34,284 bases of DNA, from the NCBI GenBank assembly GCA_001917905.1, contig MNEX01000059.1:1-34284 (forward strand), in the 5' to 3' direction. Both the position numbers and the translations under genes were made by a program. Below are positions 14,657 to 23,104 of the stretch, piece after piece. The first letter of the stretch is position 1. Each line of letters begins with the position of its first letter. The notes below the pieces were generated by a model that saw only the letters and a list, made by a program, of their open reading frames with translations, did not search any database and had not been told where the DNA came from. The DNA comes from Acidobacteria bacterium 13_1_40CM_65_14 (GTDB taxonomy: Bacteria > Acidobacteriota > Vicinamibacteria > Vicinamibacterales > CAVVIG01).

Positions 14657-15762
14657 CCGCAGCCCGCGTCCTGCAGGTCGTACTCAGCCTCGATACGGGC
14701 GGAACCGAGCGCCTCGTCGTCGAGCTCTGTAGAAAGCTGCAGCAGCGGTTCGGGATGGCGGTCTGTTGCCTCGACGGCCCGGGCGCTCTCGCTCCGGAAG
14801 TGACCGACTGCGGCATCGAAGTGGTCGCCCTGCATCGCCACATGGGATTTCGTCCCTCGCTCGGCTATCGCATCGCGAAGCTCGCTGAACGCCATCGAGC
14901 CACCATCATTCATTGCCATCAGTACTCGCCGTTCGTGTACGGACGTATCGCTACGCTCTGCCGCCCGCACCTGAAGCTCGTGTTCACCGAACATGGCCGC
15001 CTCTCGGACGGCCCGCCATCCCTGAAGCGACGGATGATCAACCCGCTCCTCGGCTGGCTTCCCGGCTCGCTGTATTCAGTCTCGAGCGCGCTGCGCGAAT
15101 CGATGATCGCCGAAGGATTCCCGACCCGGCGGATCGCGGTCATTCACAACGGCGTCGATCCCGGTCCGCCGCCGACGATCGCCGATCGCCGCACGGCTCG
15201 CCGCAACCTGTGGACTCCCGAAGGCACGCTCGTCGTCGGAACGGTCGCGCGGCTGGATCGCGTCAAGAACCTGGAGGCGCTCATCGAGGCGTTCGCCGGC
15301 ATGCGAGCCGTCTTCCCTCGCAGCGCCCTTGTTATCGTCGGCGACGGCGAGGAACGCAGCCGCCTTGAAGCCTTCGCGCGAAATTCGGGCGTCAGCGAGG
15401 CCATTCGCTTTTTCGGCAATCGCGCCGATGTCCGCCGTCTCCTGCCGGGCTTCGACGTGTACGTCAACAGCTCGATTTCGGAGGGCGTCTCGCTGACCAT
15501 TCTCGAGGCGATGGCGACCAGTCTCCCGGTCGTGGCCACCGCCGTCGGCGGCACGCCAGAAATCGTGATCGATGGGATCACCGGAGTGCTCGTGCCGGCG
15601 CGCCAGCCGGCGAAGTTGACAGCGGCTCTGATCGAGTTGTGTACGTCGCCGGATTTGCGCCGGGTGCTTGGGTCGGCCGCCCGCCAGAGCGTCGAGGCGG
15701 GCTTTGCAATCGACCGGATGGTCGAGCAGTACGCCGGCGTCTACGAGCGGCTCGCAGGGTAA
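14653..15762 (+). CDS. GT4-family glycosyltransferase (PEP-CTERM/EpsH1-associated sugar transferase type)
   Basis: This GT-B glycosyltransferase has about 369 residues and begins with GTG at 14653, overlapping the ligase stop (GTGA), which indicates translational coupling. It opens ARVLQVVLSLDTGGTERLVVEL, a glycine-rich acceptor-domain loop, and contains HCHQYSPFVYG, FTEHGR, VIHNGVD, GTVARLDRVKNLEALIEA, IVGDGEERSRLEAFA and the E-x7-E element SEGVSLTILEAMA (276 onward). The N-terminal pattern and its place beside a ligase and an amidotransferase resemble the sugar transferase family TIGR03088 of XrtA clusters. It most likely adds one sugar of the repeat unit. Longer in-frame readings to 13354 are antisense-like, arginine-rich sequence inside the ligase and were rejected. 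Confidence 0.93.
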   Translation: MTAARVLQVVLSLDTGGTERLVVELCRKLQQRFGMAVCCLDGPGALAPEVTDCGIEVVALHRHMGFRPSLGYRIAKLAERHRATIIHCHQYSPFVYGRIATLCRPHLKLVFTEHGRLSDGPPSLKRRMINPLLGWLPGSLYSVSSALRESMIAEGFPTRRIAVIHNGVDPGPPPTIADRRTARRNLWTPEGTLVVGTVARLDRVKNLEALIEAFAGMRAVFPRSALVIVGDGEERSRLEAFARNSGVSEAIRFFGNRADVRRLLPGFDVYVNSSISEGVSLTILEAMATSLPVVATAVGGTPEIVIDGITGVLVPARQPAKLTAALIELCTSPDLRRVLGSAARQSVEAGFAIDRMVEQYAGVYERLAG

Positions 15763-15767
15763 CGGAC

Positions 15768-17699
15768 ATGTGTGGCATTTGCGGCGTGATCGCGACTGAC
15801 GGCGAGCTGAATCCGGCGATTCGCGATGCGATTCGCCCGATGACGCGCACGCTCCACCATCGTGGTCCCGACGGCGAGGGTTGCTTCGCCGATTCGGCCG
15901 CCGCGCTCGGCCACGCGCGGCTGGCGATCATCGATCGCGAGGGCGGTGCGCAGCCGATGCCGAACGAGGACCGATCCTGCTGGGTCGTCTTCAACGGCGA
16001 AATCTACAACCACCACGTGCTGCGGCAGCGGCTCATCGCGCGCGGTCATCGCTTCCGGACGACGAGCGACACCGAAGTCATCGTGCACGCCTACGAGGAG
16101 TACGGGCCTCGGTGCGTCGAACGGCTCGACGGCATGTTCGCGTTCGCCGTGTACGACGTCCGCCGGCAGGAACTGTTGCTCGCACGCGATCGCCTGGGAA
16201 AAAAGCCGCTCTTCTGGGCGCTGCTCGACGGCGCGCTTCACTTCGCGAGCGAAATCAAGGCGATTCAGGCAAGCCCCGCCTGGGACGACGCCATCGATCC
16301 ATCAGCGCTCGAGAGCTACCTGTCACTCGGCTACATCCTCGCGCCAGGCACGATCTACCGGCACGTCCGGAAGCTCGAACCGGGGCACTGGCTGCGATTG
16401 TCGAGGCGTCAGGTCGATGTCAGGAAGTACTGGGACATCGACGAGTTCGATACGCATCCGGGAGATGACCGGGCGATCGTCGATGAACTGGAATCGACGC
16501 TTCGCTCCGCCGTGCGCGACAGGCTCGAAAGCGAAGTGCCGCTCGGCGCGTTCCTCTCCGGCGGCATCGACTCGGGACTGGTGGCGTCGTTCATGTCGGA
16601 GACGCTCGGGGATCGGCTGACGACGACCACGGTCGGCTTCAGCGATACCGCGCACAACGAGCTCGCAAGCGCGGCGTTGACCGCACGCGCGTTTCAGACG
16701 CAGCACCACGAAGCCGTGCTGGAGCCGCGGCTGACCGAGGTCCTCGATCCCATTGTCAGCGCGTTCGACGAGCCGTTCGCCGATTCCTCCGCCATCCCAA
16801 CGTATTACCTGTCCGCCATGGCGCGCCGGCACGTGACGGTGGCGCTCAGTGGCGATGGAGGCGACGAAGCGTTCGGCGGCTACGACTTCCGGTACGTCCC
16901 GCATGCGCTCGAGTCGTACATCCGACCGCTCGTCTGGGGGCTCCGTGCACGCCCTGCCGTGTCGTGGCTCGGCCGCCACTGGCCGCGCTCGCCGCGCATG
17001 CCCAAGACGCTTCGCGCCGGGACGCTGCTCGAGAACATGGCGCAAGACGCCGCCACCGCGTATTACGCGGACCTGTGCATTCTCAAACCGCCGCAGGTGA
17101 AACGGCTCCTCGGGCGCGATCCGCGCCGCGACATGCGTGAGGATTCGATTTACGAGAGCGTGACCGCGCCCTATCGCCGCTGCGCTTCGACGAGCGCGGT
17201 GCAACGCGCAGAGTACGCCGATCTCAAGGTTTACCTGCCGAACGACGTGCTCGTGAAGGTGGACCGCATGAGCATGCAGCACAGCCTCGAAGTGCGGTGC
17301 CCGCTGCTCGACCGGCGCGTCGTCGAACTGGCCTTCCGAATTCCGGCGTCACGGAAATTCTCGCTGCGCGAGTCGAAACCGCTGCTGCGAGCGCTCGGAC
17401 GCCATCGTCTGCCGGCGCCCCTGCTCTCGCTCCCCAAGCGCGGGTTTTCCGCGCCCATCGGCCGATGGATCGCGCGCACGCACGCCGCCGAGTTCCGCGC
17501 CGACGTGTTCGGTGCGGGATCGGCCGTTGCGACGCTGGTGGATCTCGATCGGGTCCGCCAGATGTTTCACGAACACTCGACCGGCGCGACGGATCATTCC
17601 TACGCGCTCTGGGCAATTTGGATGCTCGAACGATGGAGTCGCCTTCGGTCACGGCCTCAGCCGGCGATCGCATCGGCACAAATGGTGGTCAACGCATGA
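15768..17699 (+). CDS. asnB: Asparagine-synthetase-like glutamine amidotransferase
   Basis: This 643-residue class II amidotransferase begins MCGICGV, so Cys2 becomes the N-terminal nucleophile after Met removal; this fixes the start at 15768. The glutaminase domain (1-200) has HRGPDG, the FNGEIYN motif (75-81) and DRLGKKPL. The synthetase domain has the ATP PP-loop SGGIDS (264-269), ALSGDGGDEAFGGY, and the C-terminal PNDVLVKVDRMSM and SLEVRCPLLDRR motifs. It should use glutamine ammonia and ATP to amidate a carboxylate. In exosortase A loci the same family (amidotransferase 1, TIGR03108) is fixed beside the ligase and sugar transferases and is thought to amidate a uronic acid or other acid of the glycan rather than make free asparagine. 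The stop overlaps the next start (ATGA). Confidence 0.93.
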   Translation: MCGICGVIATDGELNPAIRDAIRPMTRTLHHRGPDGEGCFADSAAALGHARLAIIDREGGAQPMPNEDRSCWVVFNGEIYNHHVLRQRLIARGHRFRTTSDTEVIVHAYEEYGPRCVERLDGMFAFAVYDVRRQELLLARDRLGKKPLFWALLDGALHFASEIKAIQASPAWDDAIDPSALESYLSLGYILAPGTIYRHVRKLEPGHWLRLSRRQVDVRKYWDIDEFDTHPGDDRAIVDELESTLRSAVRDRLESEVPLGAFLSGGIDSGLVASFMSETLGDRLTTTTVGFSDTAHNELASAALTARAFQTQHHEAVLEPRLTEVLDPIVSAFDEPFADSSAIPTYYLSAMARRHVTVALSGDGGDEAFGGYDFRYVPHALESYIRPLVWGLRARPAVSWLGRHWPRSPRMPKTLRAGTLLENMAQDAATAYYADLCILKPPQVKRLLGRDPRRDMREDSIYESVTAPYRRCASTSAVQRAEYADLKVYLPNDVLVKVDRMSMQHSLEVRCPLLDRRVVELAFRIPASRKFSLRESKPLLRALGRHRLPAPLLSLPKRGFSAPIGRWIARTHAAEFRADVFGAGSAVATLVDLDRVRQMFHEHSTGATDHSYALWAIWMLERWSRLRSRPQPAIASAQMVVNA

Positions 17700-18448
17700 T
17701 TAGCGGTCACGCGGCAATTCGGGATGCTTATCGAGATGAGACTGTCGCACGCGAGTACGTCGACACGCGGTTCCGCGAGCCTTTGGGCGCCATGCTCCAC
17801 GCACGCCAAGTGGGCGCGCTCAAGCGCATCATCCGCGCGCGGCGGCCACGGCGGATCCTCGAGATCGCGCCCGGCCCGGGACGGCTGACCGTCGACGTCT
17901 CATCCTCGATCAGCCCGCACACAGCGCTCCCGGTCCTGGTCGAGGCGAGCGCGCAGATGCTCGCGGAGGCGCGGCGTCGTCTCGCCGGCAGCGGGGGCTG
18001 GCGCGCGTTGCAGGGTGACGCGTTCAATCTGCCCTTTGGACCCGCGTTCGAGCTGGTCTACGTCTTCAGACTGATCCGACACTTCAGATCGTCGGAGCGT
18101 GTCGCGCTGTACCGGCAGATCGCCCAGGTGCTGCGCCCCGGCGGGCTGCTCGTGTTCGATGCCATCAACGAAACCGTCTCGGCGCCTATCCGCGCCAACG
18201 CCCAGGCGGGAGAGTACGAACACTTCGACGCGCTCACGCGACCCGACGTGCTGGAAGCGGAGCTCGGCGAGGCCGGTCTCGAGCTCGTCTCGCTGGAAGG
18301 CGTGCAGCACAGCTACCCCGCGCTCGCCCGAATTCAGATCCTTGTGGCGCCCCGGTCACGGCTGCTCGCAAGGCTCGCCATCGAACTGACCGATCGGGTT
18401 CGCGGCGGTCCCCCGCTCGAATGGATCGTGACATGCCGCCGCAGGTGA
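17696..18448 (+). CDS. Class I SAM-dependent methyltransferase
   Basis: This 250-residue protein starts at ATG 17696, overlapping the amidotransferase stop by four bases. The SAM-binding motif I reads RRILEIAPGPGRLTVD (about residues 42-57). An acidic turn follows (VLVEASAQMLAEARRRL), then motif II/III-like ALQGDAFNLPFG and LRPGGLLVFDAINE. It is a typical small-molecule methyltransferase fold of the ubiE/type 11 kind. In an operon of glycosyltransferases it probably O- or N-methylates a sugar of the glycan, or caps the chain end. Capping would be of interest because the exporter in the opposite operon has a Wzt with a C-terminal glycan-reading domain. The substrate cannot be deduced from sequence. 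Confidence 0.9.
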   Translation: MISGHAAIRDAYRDETVAREYVDTRFREPLGAMLHARQVGALKRIIRARRPRRILEIAPGPGRLTVDVSSSISPHTALPVLVEASAQMLAEARRRLAGSGGWRALQGDAFNLPFGPAFELVYVFRLIRHFRSSERVALYRQIAQVLRPGGLLVFDAINETVSAPIRANAQAGEYEHFDALTRPDVLEAELGEAGLELVSLEGVQHSYPALARIQILVAPRSRLLARLAIELTDRVRGGPPLEWIVTCRRR

Positions 18449-19467
18449 CGTATTGGACCGGTGTGTGGGAGCCCGGACGCGAGGCGCTCTCGAACGAGGT
18501 CCAGGTTCTCCGAGAGCTGCACGGCCGCCGCTCTCCGGTTGTGTCGTTCTCGTGCGGCCAGCGATCGACCGTGTCGCTGCGCGACCGGGTCATCCGGCTG
18601 TCGAATACGCGCTGGGCGATGCTGCGCGCAGTCGCGGCCGCCATCGAACCGCGCGGCGCCGTGACGCACGTCTTCGGCGCGATCGACGAATGGCATCTGT
18701 TGAGGGCGGTCGGGCGCAGGCCCGTCGTCTTCACCGTCGCGCTGCCAGGTCGCGCGATCGACCCCGCGCAGTCGCGGAAAGTGTCAGTCTTCGCGGCGGA
18801 AACCGAACCGCTCGCCGACGCGCTGGTGCGCGCCGGTGTCCCGGCGCATCAGGTCATGGTCGTGTACCCTGGCGTGGATCTGCAGCGCTATTCGCCGGCG
18901 CCACCGCCGTCCTCGGGCCGATTCCGGATCCTGTTCGCGAGCAGCCCTGCGGACCCACTCGAATTCTCGCGCCGCGGCATCCCGTTCCTCGTCGATCTGG
19001 CTCGTCTTCGGCCTGACCTCGACGTCGTGCTGCTTTGGCGGGCATGGGGCGATCAGGCGGCCGCGAAACAGGCGCTGGCAGCGCTGACGCCGCCCGACAA
19101 CCTGATCCTCGAGTCGGGAGCGGAACGCTCGATGCCGGACGTCTATCGGTCGGCGCATGCCACGATCTGTTGCTATGAAGAGGGTTTCGGCAAGTCGTGT
19201 CCCAATTCCGTGGTCGAGAGCGCCGCGTGCGGCAGACCGGTGCTGGTGACGACGACGTGCGGCGTGGCGGGTCTCGTCGAGCAGGCGGACGCGGGCGTGG
19301 TCTTTCCCCGCATCGTCAGCGCAGCCGCGAGTGCCGTGCATATCTTGCAGCGCGAGTACGCCCACTATGCCGAACAGGCACGGACGCTGGCGATGGACAA
19401 GTTCGATGTCGACGCGTTTCGTTCGTCGTACAGCGAGGTCTACGCACGGCTCGGTGGTGCCGCCTAG
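18433..19467 (+). CDS. GT4-like glycosyltransferase
   Basis: This GT-B glycosyltransferase has about 344 residues. The N-terminal half is divergent (VTYWTGVWEPGREALSNEVQVLREL), while the C-terminal half has VVYPGVDLQRYSP, RILFASSPADPLEFSRRG, DVVLLWRAWGD, and a nucleotide-sugar-binding stretch EEGFGKSCPNSVVESAACGRPVLVTTTCGVAGLV. I chose ATG 18433 because GGA lies seven bases upstream. ATG 18421 is in frame and would lengthen the overlap with the methyltransferase gene from 16 to 28 bases. The stop TAG (19465-19467) is also the first three bases of the 190-bp repeat element that separates this gene from the next. It is likely part of the same glycan pathway; donor and acceptor are unknown. Confidence 0.88.
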   Translation: MPPQVTYWTGVWEPGREALSNEVQVLRELHGRRSPVVSFSCGQRSTVSLRDRVIRLSNTRWAMLRAVAAAIEPRGAVTHVFGAIDEWHLLRAVGRRPVVFTVALPGRAIDPAQSRKVSVFAAETEPLADALVRAGVPAHQVMVVYPGVDLQRYSPAPPPSSGRFRILFASSPADPLEFSRRGIPFLVDLARLRPDLDVVLLWRAWGDQAAAKQALAALTPPDNLILESGAERSMPDVYRSAHATICCYEEGFGKSCPNSVVESAACGRPVLVTTTCGVAGLVEQADAGVVFPRIVSAAASAVHILQREYAHYAEQARTLAMDKFDVDAFRSSYSEVYARLGGAA

Positions 19468-19654
19468 TGGAGTGTCTTCTTGAATTCAGTACCGGGCCGC
19501 TCCGCTCGCACCGCGCAGGCGTGCGCGGCGGGGACCCCGCGCTCGCACCCCACCGCGCAAGCGTGCGCGGCGGGGACCCCGCGTTGTCGCGGCCCGAAAA
19601 TCGCGGTCGAAGGCTCGTTGCTGGTAGTACTCAATCAGCCCAGACGGTCCACTA
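19465..19654. repeat. 190-bp repeat element with imperfect terminal inverted repeats and two tandem GC-rich hairpin units
   Basis: The element begins TAGTGGA (19465-19471) and ends TCCACTA (19648-19654), exact reverse complements. The similarity continues inward imperfectly for about 30 bases (TGAATTCAGTAC against TGATTGAGTAC). The core holds two tandem units, 19504-19540 and 19541-19582, sharing CCGCGCA[G/A]GCGTGCGCGG and CGGGGACCCCGC. Each unit contains the self-complementary GCGGGGACCCCGC hairpin. The upstream stop codon is inside the left end, and the next gene starts two bases after the right end. It resembles a miniature or REP-like mobile repeat inserted between two operon genes, and its hairpins could attenuate transcription. 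Confidence 0.7.
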
Positions 19655-19655
19655 A

Positions 19656-20852
19656 ATGAAGCGATCAATCCTGGCCGTGACGAGCGAGCTGCCGTGGCCC
19701 CTGAACACCGGCGGCCACCTACGGACGTTTCACGTGCTGCATGCGCTCTCGCGGCAGCATCGCGTGCGGCTGGTGGTCGCGGCGGACGGGGAACAGACGG
19801 CGCCGGTGCAGGCGCTTCGCGATCACGGCATTGATGTGACGCCGGTTGTCGTCGGTCGGCGCGCACGCGGTCGAGAAGCGATCCGCGCCGCGGCGGCGGC
19901 CGTCGCGCGCCAGCCGTACGTCTTCTATCGGCGGCACCATTGGACCGCGGTCAGGCGCGAGCTCGTCAGGCAAGCGGCTGCCGAGTCACCGGACGTGTTC
20001 TACCTGGATCATCTCGACTCGTTCGTCTACCGATCGCTCTTGCCAGCCGCGCCGGCGATTGTGGATCTGCACAACGTCTATTCCACGCTCGCGGGACGCG
20101 CGGCGGTCGAGCAACGCTTCTGGCCGCTGCGCCTGTATCTCGAGCGCGAGGCGCGGCTGCTCCACCAGCGCGAGCGGGACGTCGCGCGGCAGAGCGACGG
20201 ATTGCTCGCAACCTCCGACGAAGACCGCCAGCTGTTCTCGGCGCTCGGTGCCCGGTCAGTCACGCTCGTCCCGAACGGCGTCGATTGTGCGGCCTATGCC
20301 GATCTGCCCACCGGCCGGCCGGCGCACGCGACGAACATCCTGTATGTCGGCGCGATGTCGTGGTCGCCGAACGTGGCAGCGGTGTCTTTTCTCGCGCGCG
20401 AGGTCTTGCCGCGGCTCAGAGCGGTGATGCCCGAAGTTCGGTTGAAGATCGTCGGGCGCGGGGCGACGGCTGACGTGAAAGCGCTCGCGGCCTGTCCCGG
20501 CGTCGACGTGCTGGGCGAGGTGTCGGCGGTTCAGCCGCACCTGCTCGATGCCGGTGTGCTCGCGGTGCCGCTCGAAGCGGGCGGCGGCACGCGTCTCAAG
20601 ATTCTCGAAGCCTTCGCGGCCGGACTGCCTGTCGTCAGCACCGCCGTTGGATGTGAGGGTCTACGCGTCGTGCACGGTGAGCATCTCGTCGTCGCCGAAC
20701 GCGCCGGGTTCGCCGACGCCGTGCTGGCGGTGTTGTCCGATCCGGCGTCGGGCGCACGGCTGGCCGCCAATGCGCGGGTGCGGGTTCGTGAATCCTACGA
20801 CTGGAGCACGGTTGGCGAGGCGGCGTGCGACGCCGTCGCGCGGCTCTGCTGA
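19656..20852 (+). CDS. GT4-family glycosyltransferase
   Basis: This is a 398-residue GT-B glycosyltransferase. The N-terminus is ILAVTSELPWPLNTGGHLRT, typical of a sugar transferase group seen in EpsH1/PEP-CTERM loci (TIGR03087-like). Further markers are VDLHNVYS, TLVPNGVDCAAY, NILYVGAMSWSPNVAAV, LKIVGRGA, and GGGTRLKILEAFAAGLPVVSTAVGCEGL, the donor-binding region. No ribosome-binding site is visible, because the start lies immediately after the 190-bp repeat element. It may be read from the upstream operon through the repeat or from its own promoter. The last 58 bases overlap the 3' end of the convergent glycosyltransferase gene at 20795-21997. Its probable role is adding one sugar to the exopolysaccharide. 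Confidence 0.93.
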   Translation: MKRSILAVTSELPWPLNTGGHLRTFHVLHALSRQHRVRLVVAADGEQTAPVQALRDHGIDVTPVVVGRRARGREAIRAAAAAVARQPYVFYRRHHWTAVRRELVRQAAAESPDVFYLDHLDSFVYRSLLPAAPAIVDLHNVYSTLAGRAAVEQRFWPLRLYLEREARLLHQRERDVARQSDGLLATSDEDRQLFSALGARSVTLVPNGVDCAAYADLPTGRPAHATNILYVGAMSWSPNVAAVSFLAREVLPRLRAVMPEVRLKIVGRGATADVKALAACPGVDVLGEVSAVQPHLLDAGVLAVPLEAGGGTRLKILEAFAAGLPVVSTAVGCEGLRVVHGEHLVVAERAGFADAVLAVLSDPASGARLAANARVRVRESYDWSTVGEAACDAVARLC

Positions 20853-21997
20853 ATCGACGCGGCGCCGTCATCACGCGTGCGCGAAAGGACCTCGGTGTAG
20901 AGCGCTTCGACGCCGGCCACCAGACGCGGCACCGAAAACTGCGCCTGCGCCCGGCCGCGGCCCGCATTCCCCATCCGCAGCGACAGGTGACGATCGTTGA
21001 GCACGCGCAGCACGGCTGACGCCAGGCGCTCCGGCTCGTTGGGCGGGACCAGTACGCCGGTCACATCATCGATCACCGCTTCGGGCACGCCTCCGACCGG
21101 CGTCGCGACAACCGGCTTCGCGCACGCCATCGCTTCGAGCACCGCCAGCGGCAAGCCCTCGTCGAGCGAGGGCAGCACGACGATGTCTGCGGCGCGCAGA
21201 ACGTCGGCGACATCGGATCGGAATCCGAGAAAGCGGACGCGATCGCCGAGACCGAGATCGGCGGCCAGCCGCTCGTACCGCGCGAGCGGGCCCGGCCCTG
21301 TGGTTTCGCCGCCGAGCGCGAGAAACGCACACTCGGGCAACTGCTCGGCGATGCGTGCCGCGGCGTGCAGAAATGTCGGATAGCCCTTGACGTCGCTCAG
21401 GTGACCGGTGATCAGCACCACGTGGCTCGCGCGGCCCCGGAGTTGCTGATGCGTCTCCCAGTTGACCGGCGCCGGCCGGTAAATGCGCGTGTCGATGCCG
21501 TTGGGAATCGCGACGATCCGGCAGTCAGGTCGCACCGCTCGAACGTCGGCCGCCACGTCTCGCGACTGGCCGTCGTAACAGGCGACCACCACTTCCGGTC
21601 CGAATCGGAAGCTCCGCGCGAGCTCACCGGGCGCCGGCGGAAAGCCAAGATGGCAAATGCGCGGGATTCGCAGGAACCGGCCGGCGAAGCCTGCCGCGCG
21701 ATAACACGTCGGCGCCATCGCATGTATGAGACCCACGTGGCGCGAGCGGCCGAGCCGCGCGAGCGCCGCGGTTCGTCGCAGCAGTCCGGCCCGCCCGGTC
21801 CAATCGCCGTCCGGTATCACCTCCACGTCGATGCGATGGTCGTTGGCCCATTCGGCCAGCGGACCGGGACCCGGCGTGACGACGAGCGGCGCGAACCGAT
21901 CGCGGTTCAGGCCGGTGACGATGTCCATCATCACGCGGTTGCCGCCGCCGATCTTCGCGGCGTTCGCGACGTACAGGACGGGGATGGGTCTAGTCAT
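20795..21997 (-). CDS. GT4-family glycosyltransferase, last gene of the minus-strand operon
   Basis: This is a 400-residue GT-B glycosyltransferase. The acceptor domain opens IPVLYVANAAKIGGGNRVMMDI. The donor domain has VLITGHLSDVKGYPTFLHA, FLALGGETTGPGPL and the E-x7-E element DEGLPLAVLEAMACAKPVVA followed by GGVPEAV. The ATG at 21997 overlaps the end of the GT2 gene by eight bases, as expected for a coupled operon. The last 18 or so residues (ending ASHAASPTVLQS) have no family character and are encoded antisense to the end of the convergent gene, so the stop has probably drifted into its neighbour. It belongs with the Wzm/Wzt export operon and probably builds the exported glycan. Confidence 0.93.
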   Translation of the reverse strand: MTRPIPVLYVANAAKIGGGNRVMMDIVTGLNRDRFAPLVVTPGPGPLAEWANDHRIDVEVIPDGDWTGRAGLLRRTAALARLGRSRHVGLIHAMAPTCYRAAGFAGRFLRIPRICHLGFPPAPGELARSFRFGPEVVVACYDGQSRDVAADVRAVRPDCRIVAIPNGIDTRIYRPAPVNWETHQQLRGRASHVVLITGHLSDVKGYPTFLHAAARIAEQLPECAFLALGGETTGPGPLARYERLAADLGLGDRVRFLGFRSDVADVLRAADIVVLPSLDEGLPLAVLEAMACAKPVVATPVGGVPEAVIDDVTGVLVPPNEPERLASAVLRVLNDRHLSLRMGNAGRGRAQAQFSVPRLVAGVEALYTEVLSRTRDDGAASIQQSRATASHAASPTVLQS

Positions 21998-23104
21998 GAC
22001 GGCCGATCGCGTACCGTGACGAGGACGGACGGATGCGCGTCGCCATCTGGCGTACCAAGCGGCCGGCGATGCCGCCGCTCAGGAGCAGCAGCTTCAGACG
22101 CGTTTTGAGATCGTCCGATCGCTTCTGGAGCGCGGCTTCGTACCACTGTCGTGCGAGTCCATCATCGCCATTCCCATGGTGACAGTCGGCCAGAAATGCG
22201 TACGTCACGGACTGAATGAACGCGCGATCGGCCCGCGTCGGACCGTGCTCCGCCAGCGAGCGATCGAAATCCTCGACTGACATCCCGTACGCCCGATCGC
22301 CGGAGACCGTGACGGCCACGTGGGTCGCGTAATACCAGGCAATCGTCTCGAGATACAGTCGCGCCACTGCCGGTGCTGGCGCCGATTCCGCGAGCGACTT
22401 CATGCGCCACAGCACGGCAAGCTCGTCGCGCATGAGCGCGACCGTGCGCTTCTTGAAGTCCAGCGTCATGTTGCCGGTGTGCACGCGGTACGACACCATC
22501 GGCTCGGCGAGGTACGCGACGTTCATGAAGAGCGCGAAGGCGGACCAGAGGTACCAGTCACCGGCGAACGGCAAGTCGAGCGGGAATATCGAGATTCGCT
22601 CGTAGCAGGACCGGCGCGCCATCCCCGACGGCGCCGGCACCGAGTTGCCTCGCGCGAGCGTTCGCAGGAAATCGTGGCCGCTGATGATGACATCGGTGGC
22701 ACCGTGGCCGCCGTACAGCTCGGTTTCGCGATCGCCGGCGAACTTCATCACCGGGCAGAACACGTACCCGACATCCGGCCGCGCATCCATCAGCATCACG
22801 AAGCGGCTGAGGACGTAGGGTCGCCTCAGGCGATCATCCGCGGAGATCAGCCAGAGGTACTCGCCGCGTGCGAGCGACAGGCCCTTGTTGTAGTTGCTCA
22901 GGTGTCCCAGGTTTCGTTCGTTGCGGATGTACCGCACGCGCGGGTCGGACAACGTCGCCGCGACCTGTGGCGTGTCGTCCGGCGAGCAGTCATCCATGAT
23001 GAGGACTCGAGGTCCTCATAGTTCTGCGACAGGATCGATCCGACGCAGTCCGCGAGCAGATGGCCCAATCGATGGCACGGGACGATGAAGCTGACACGGG
23101 GCAT
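21990..23104 (-). CDS. GT2-family glycosyltransferase interrupted by one frameshift
   Basis: Reading from ATG 23104 gives MPRVSFIVPCHRLGHLLADC and then SILSQNYEDLE, a classic GT2 N-terminus. At about 23005 the frame changes and the family sequence resumes one frame over with VLIMDDCSPDDTPQVAATL. Adding one base (GAGTC to GAGGTC) would join them as DLEVLIMDDCSPD and give about 371 residues. The second part has NERNLGHLSNYNKGLSLARG and LISADD (the metal-binding DxD region), then an acceptor domain and a TPR-like helical C-terminus (ADCHHGNGDDGLARQWYEAAL). The start overlaps the aminotransferase stop (TGATG), and the end overlaps the next gene by eight bases. The gene is either a sequencing artefact or a recent loss of function; no slippery heptamer suggests programmed frameshifting. 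Confidence 0.8.

Noticed and set aside
12082-20852. Presence of an exosortase or transpeptidase in the window
   Set aside because: The only polytopic proteins are the ligase (13265-14656) and Wzm. Neither shows the exosortase Cys/Arg/His arrangement, so an exosortase must lie elsewhere if it exists.
22990-23020. Programmed ribosomal frameshift in the GT2 gene
   Set aside because: No slippery heptamer or following stem is visible, and a GT2 enzyme gains nothing known from two products; a one-base error or mutation explains it more simply.
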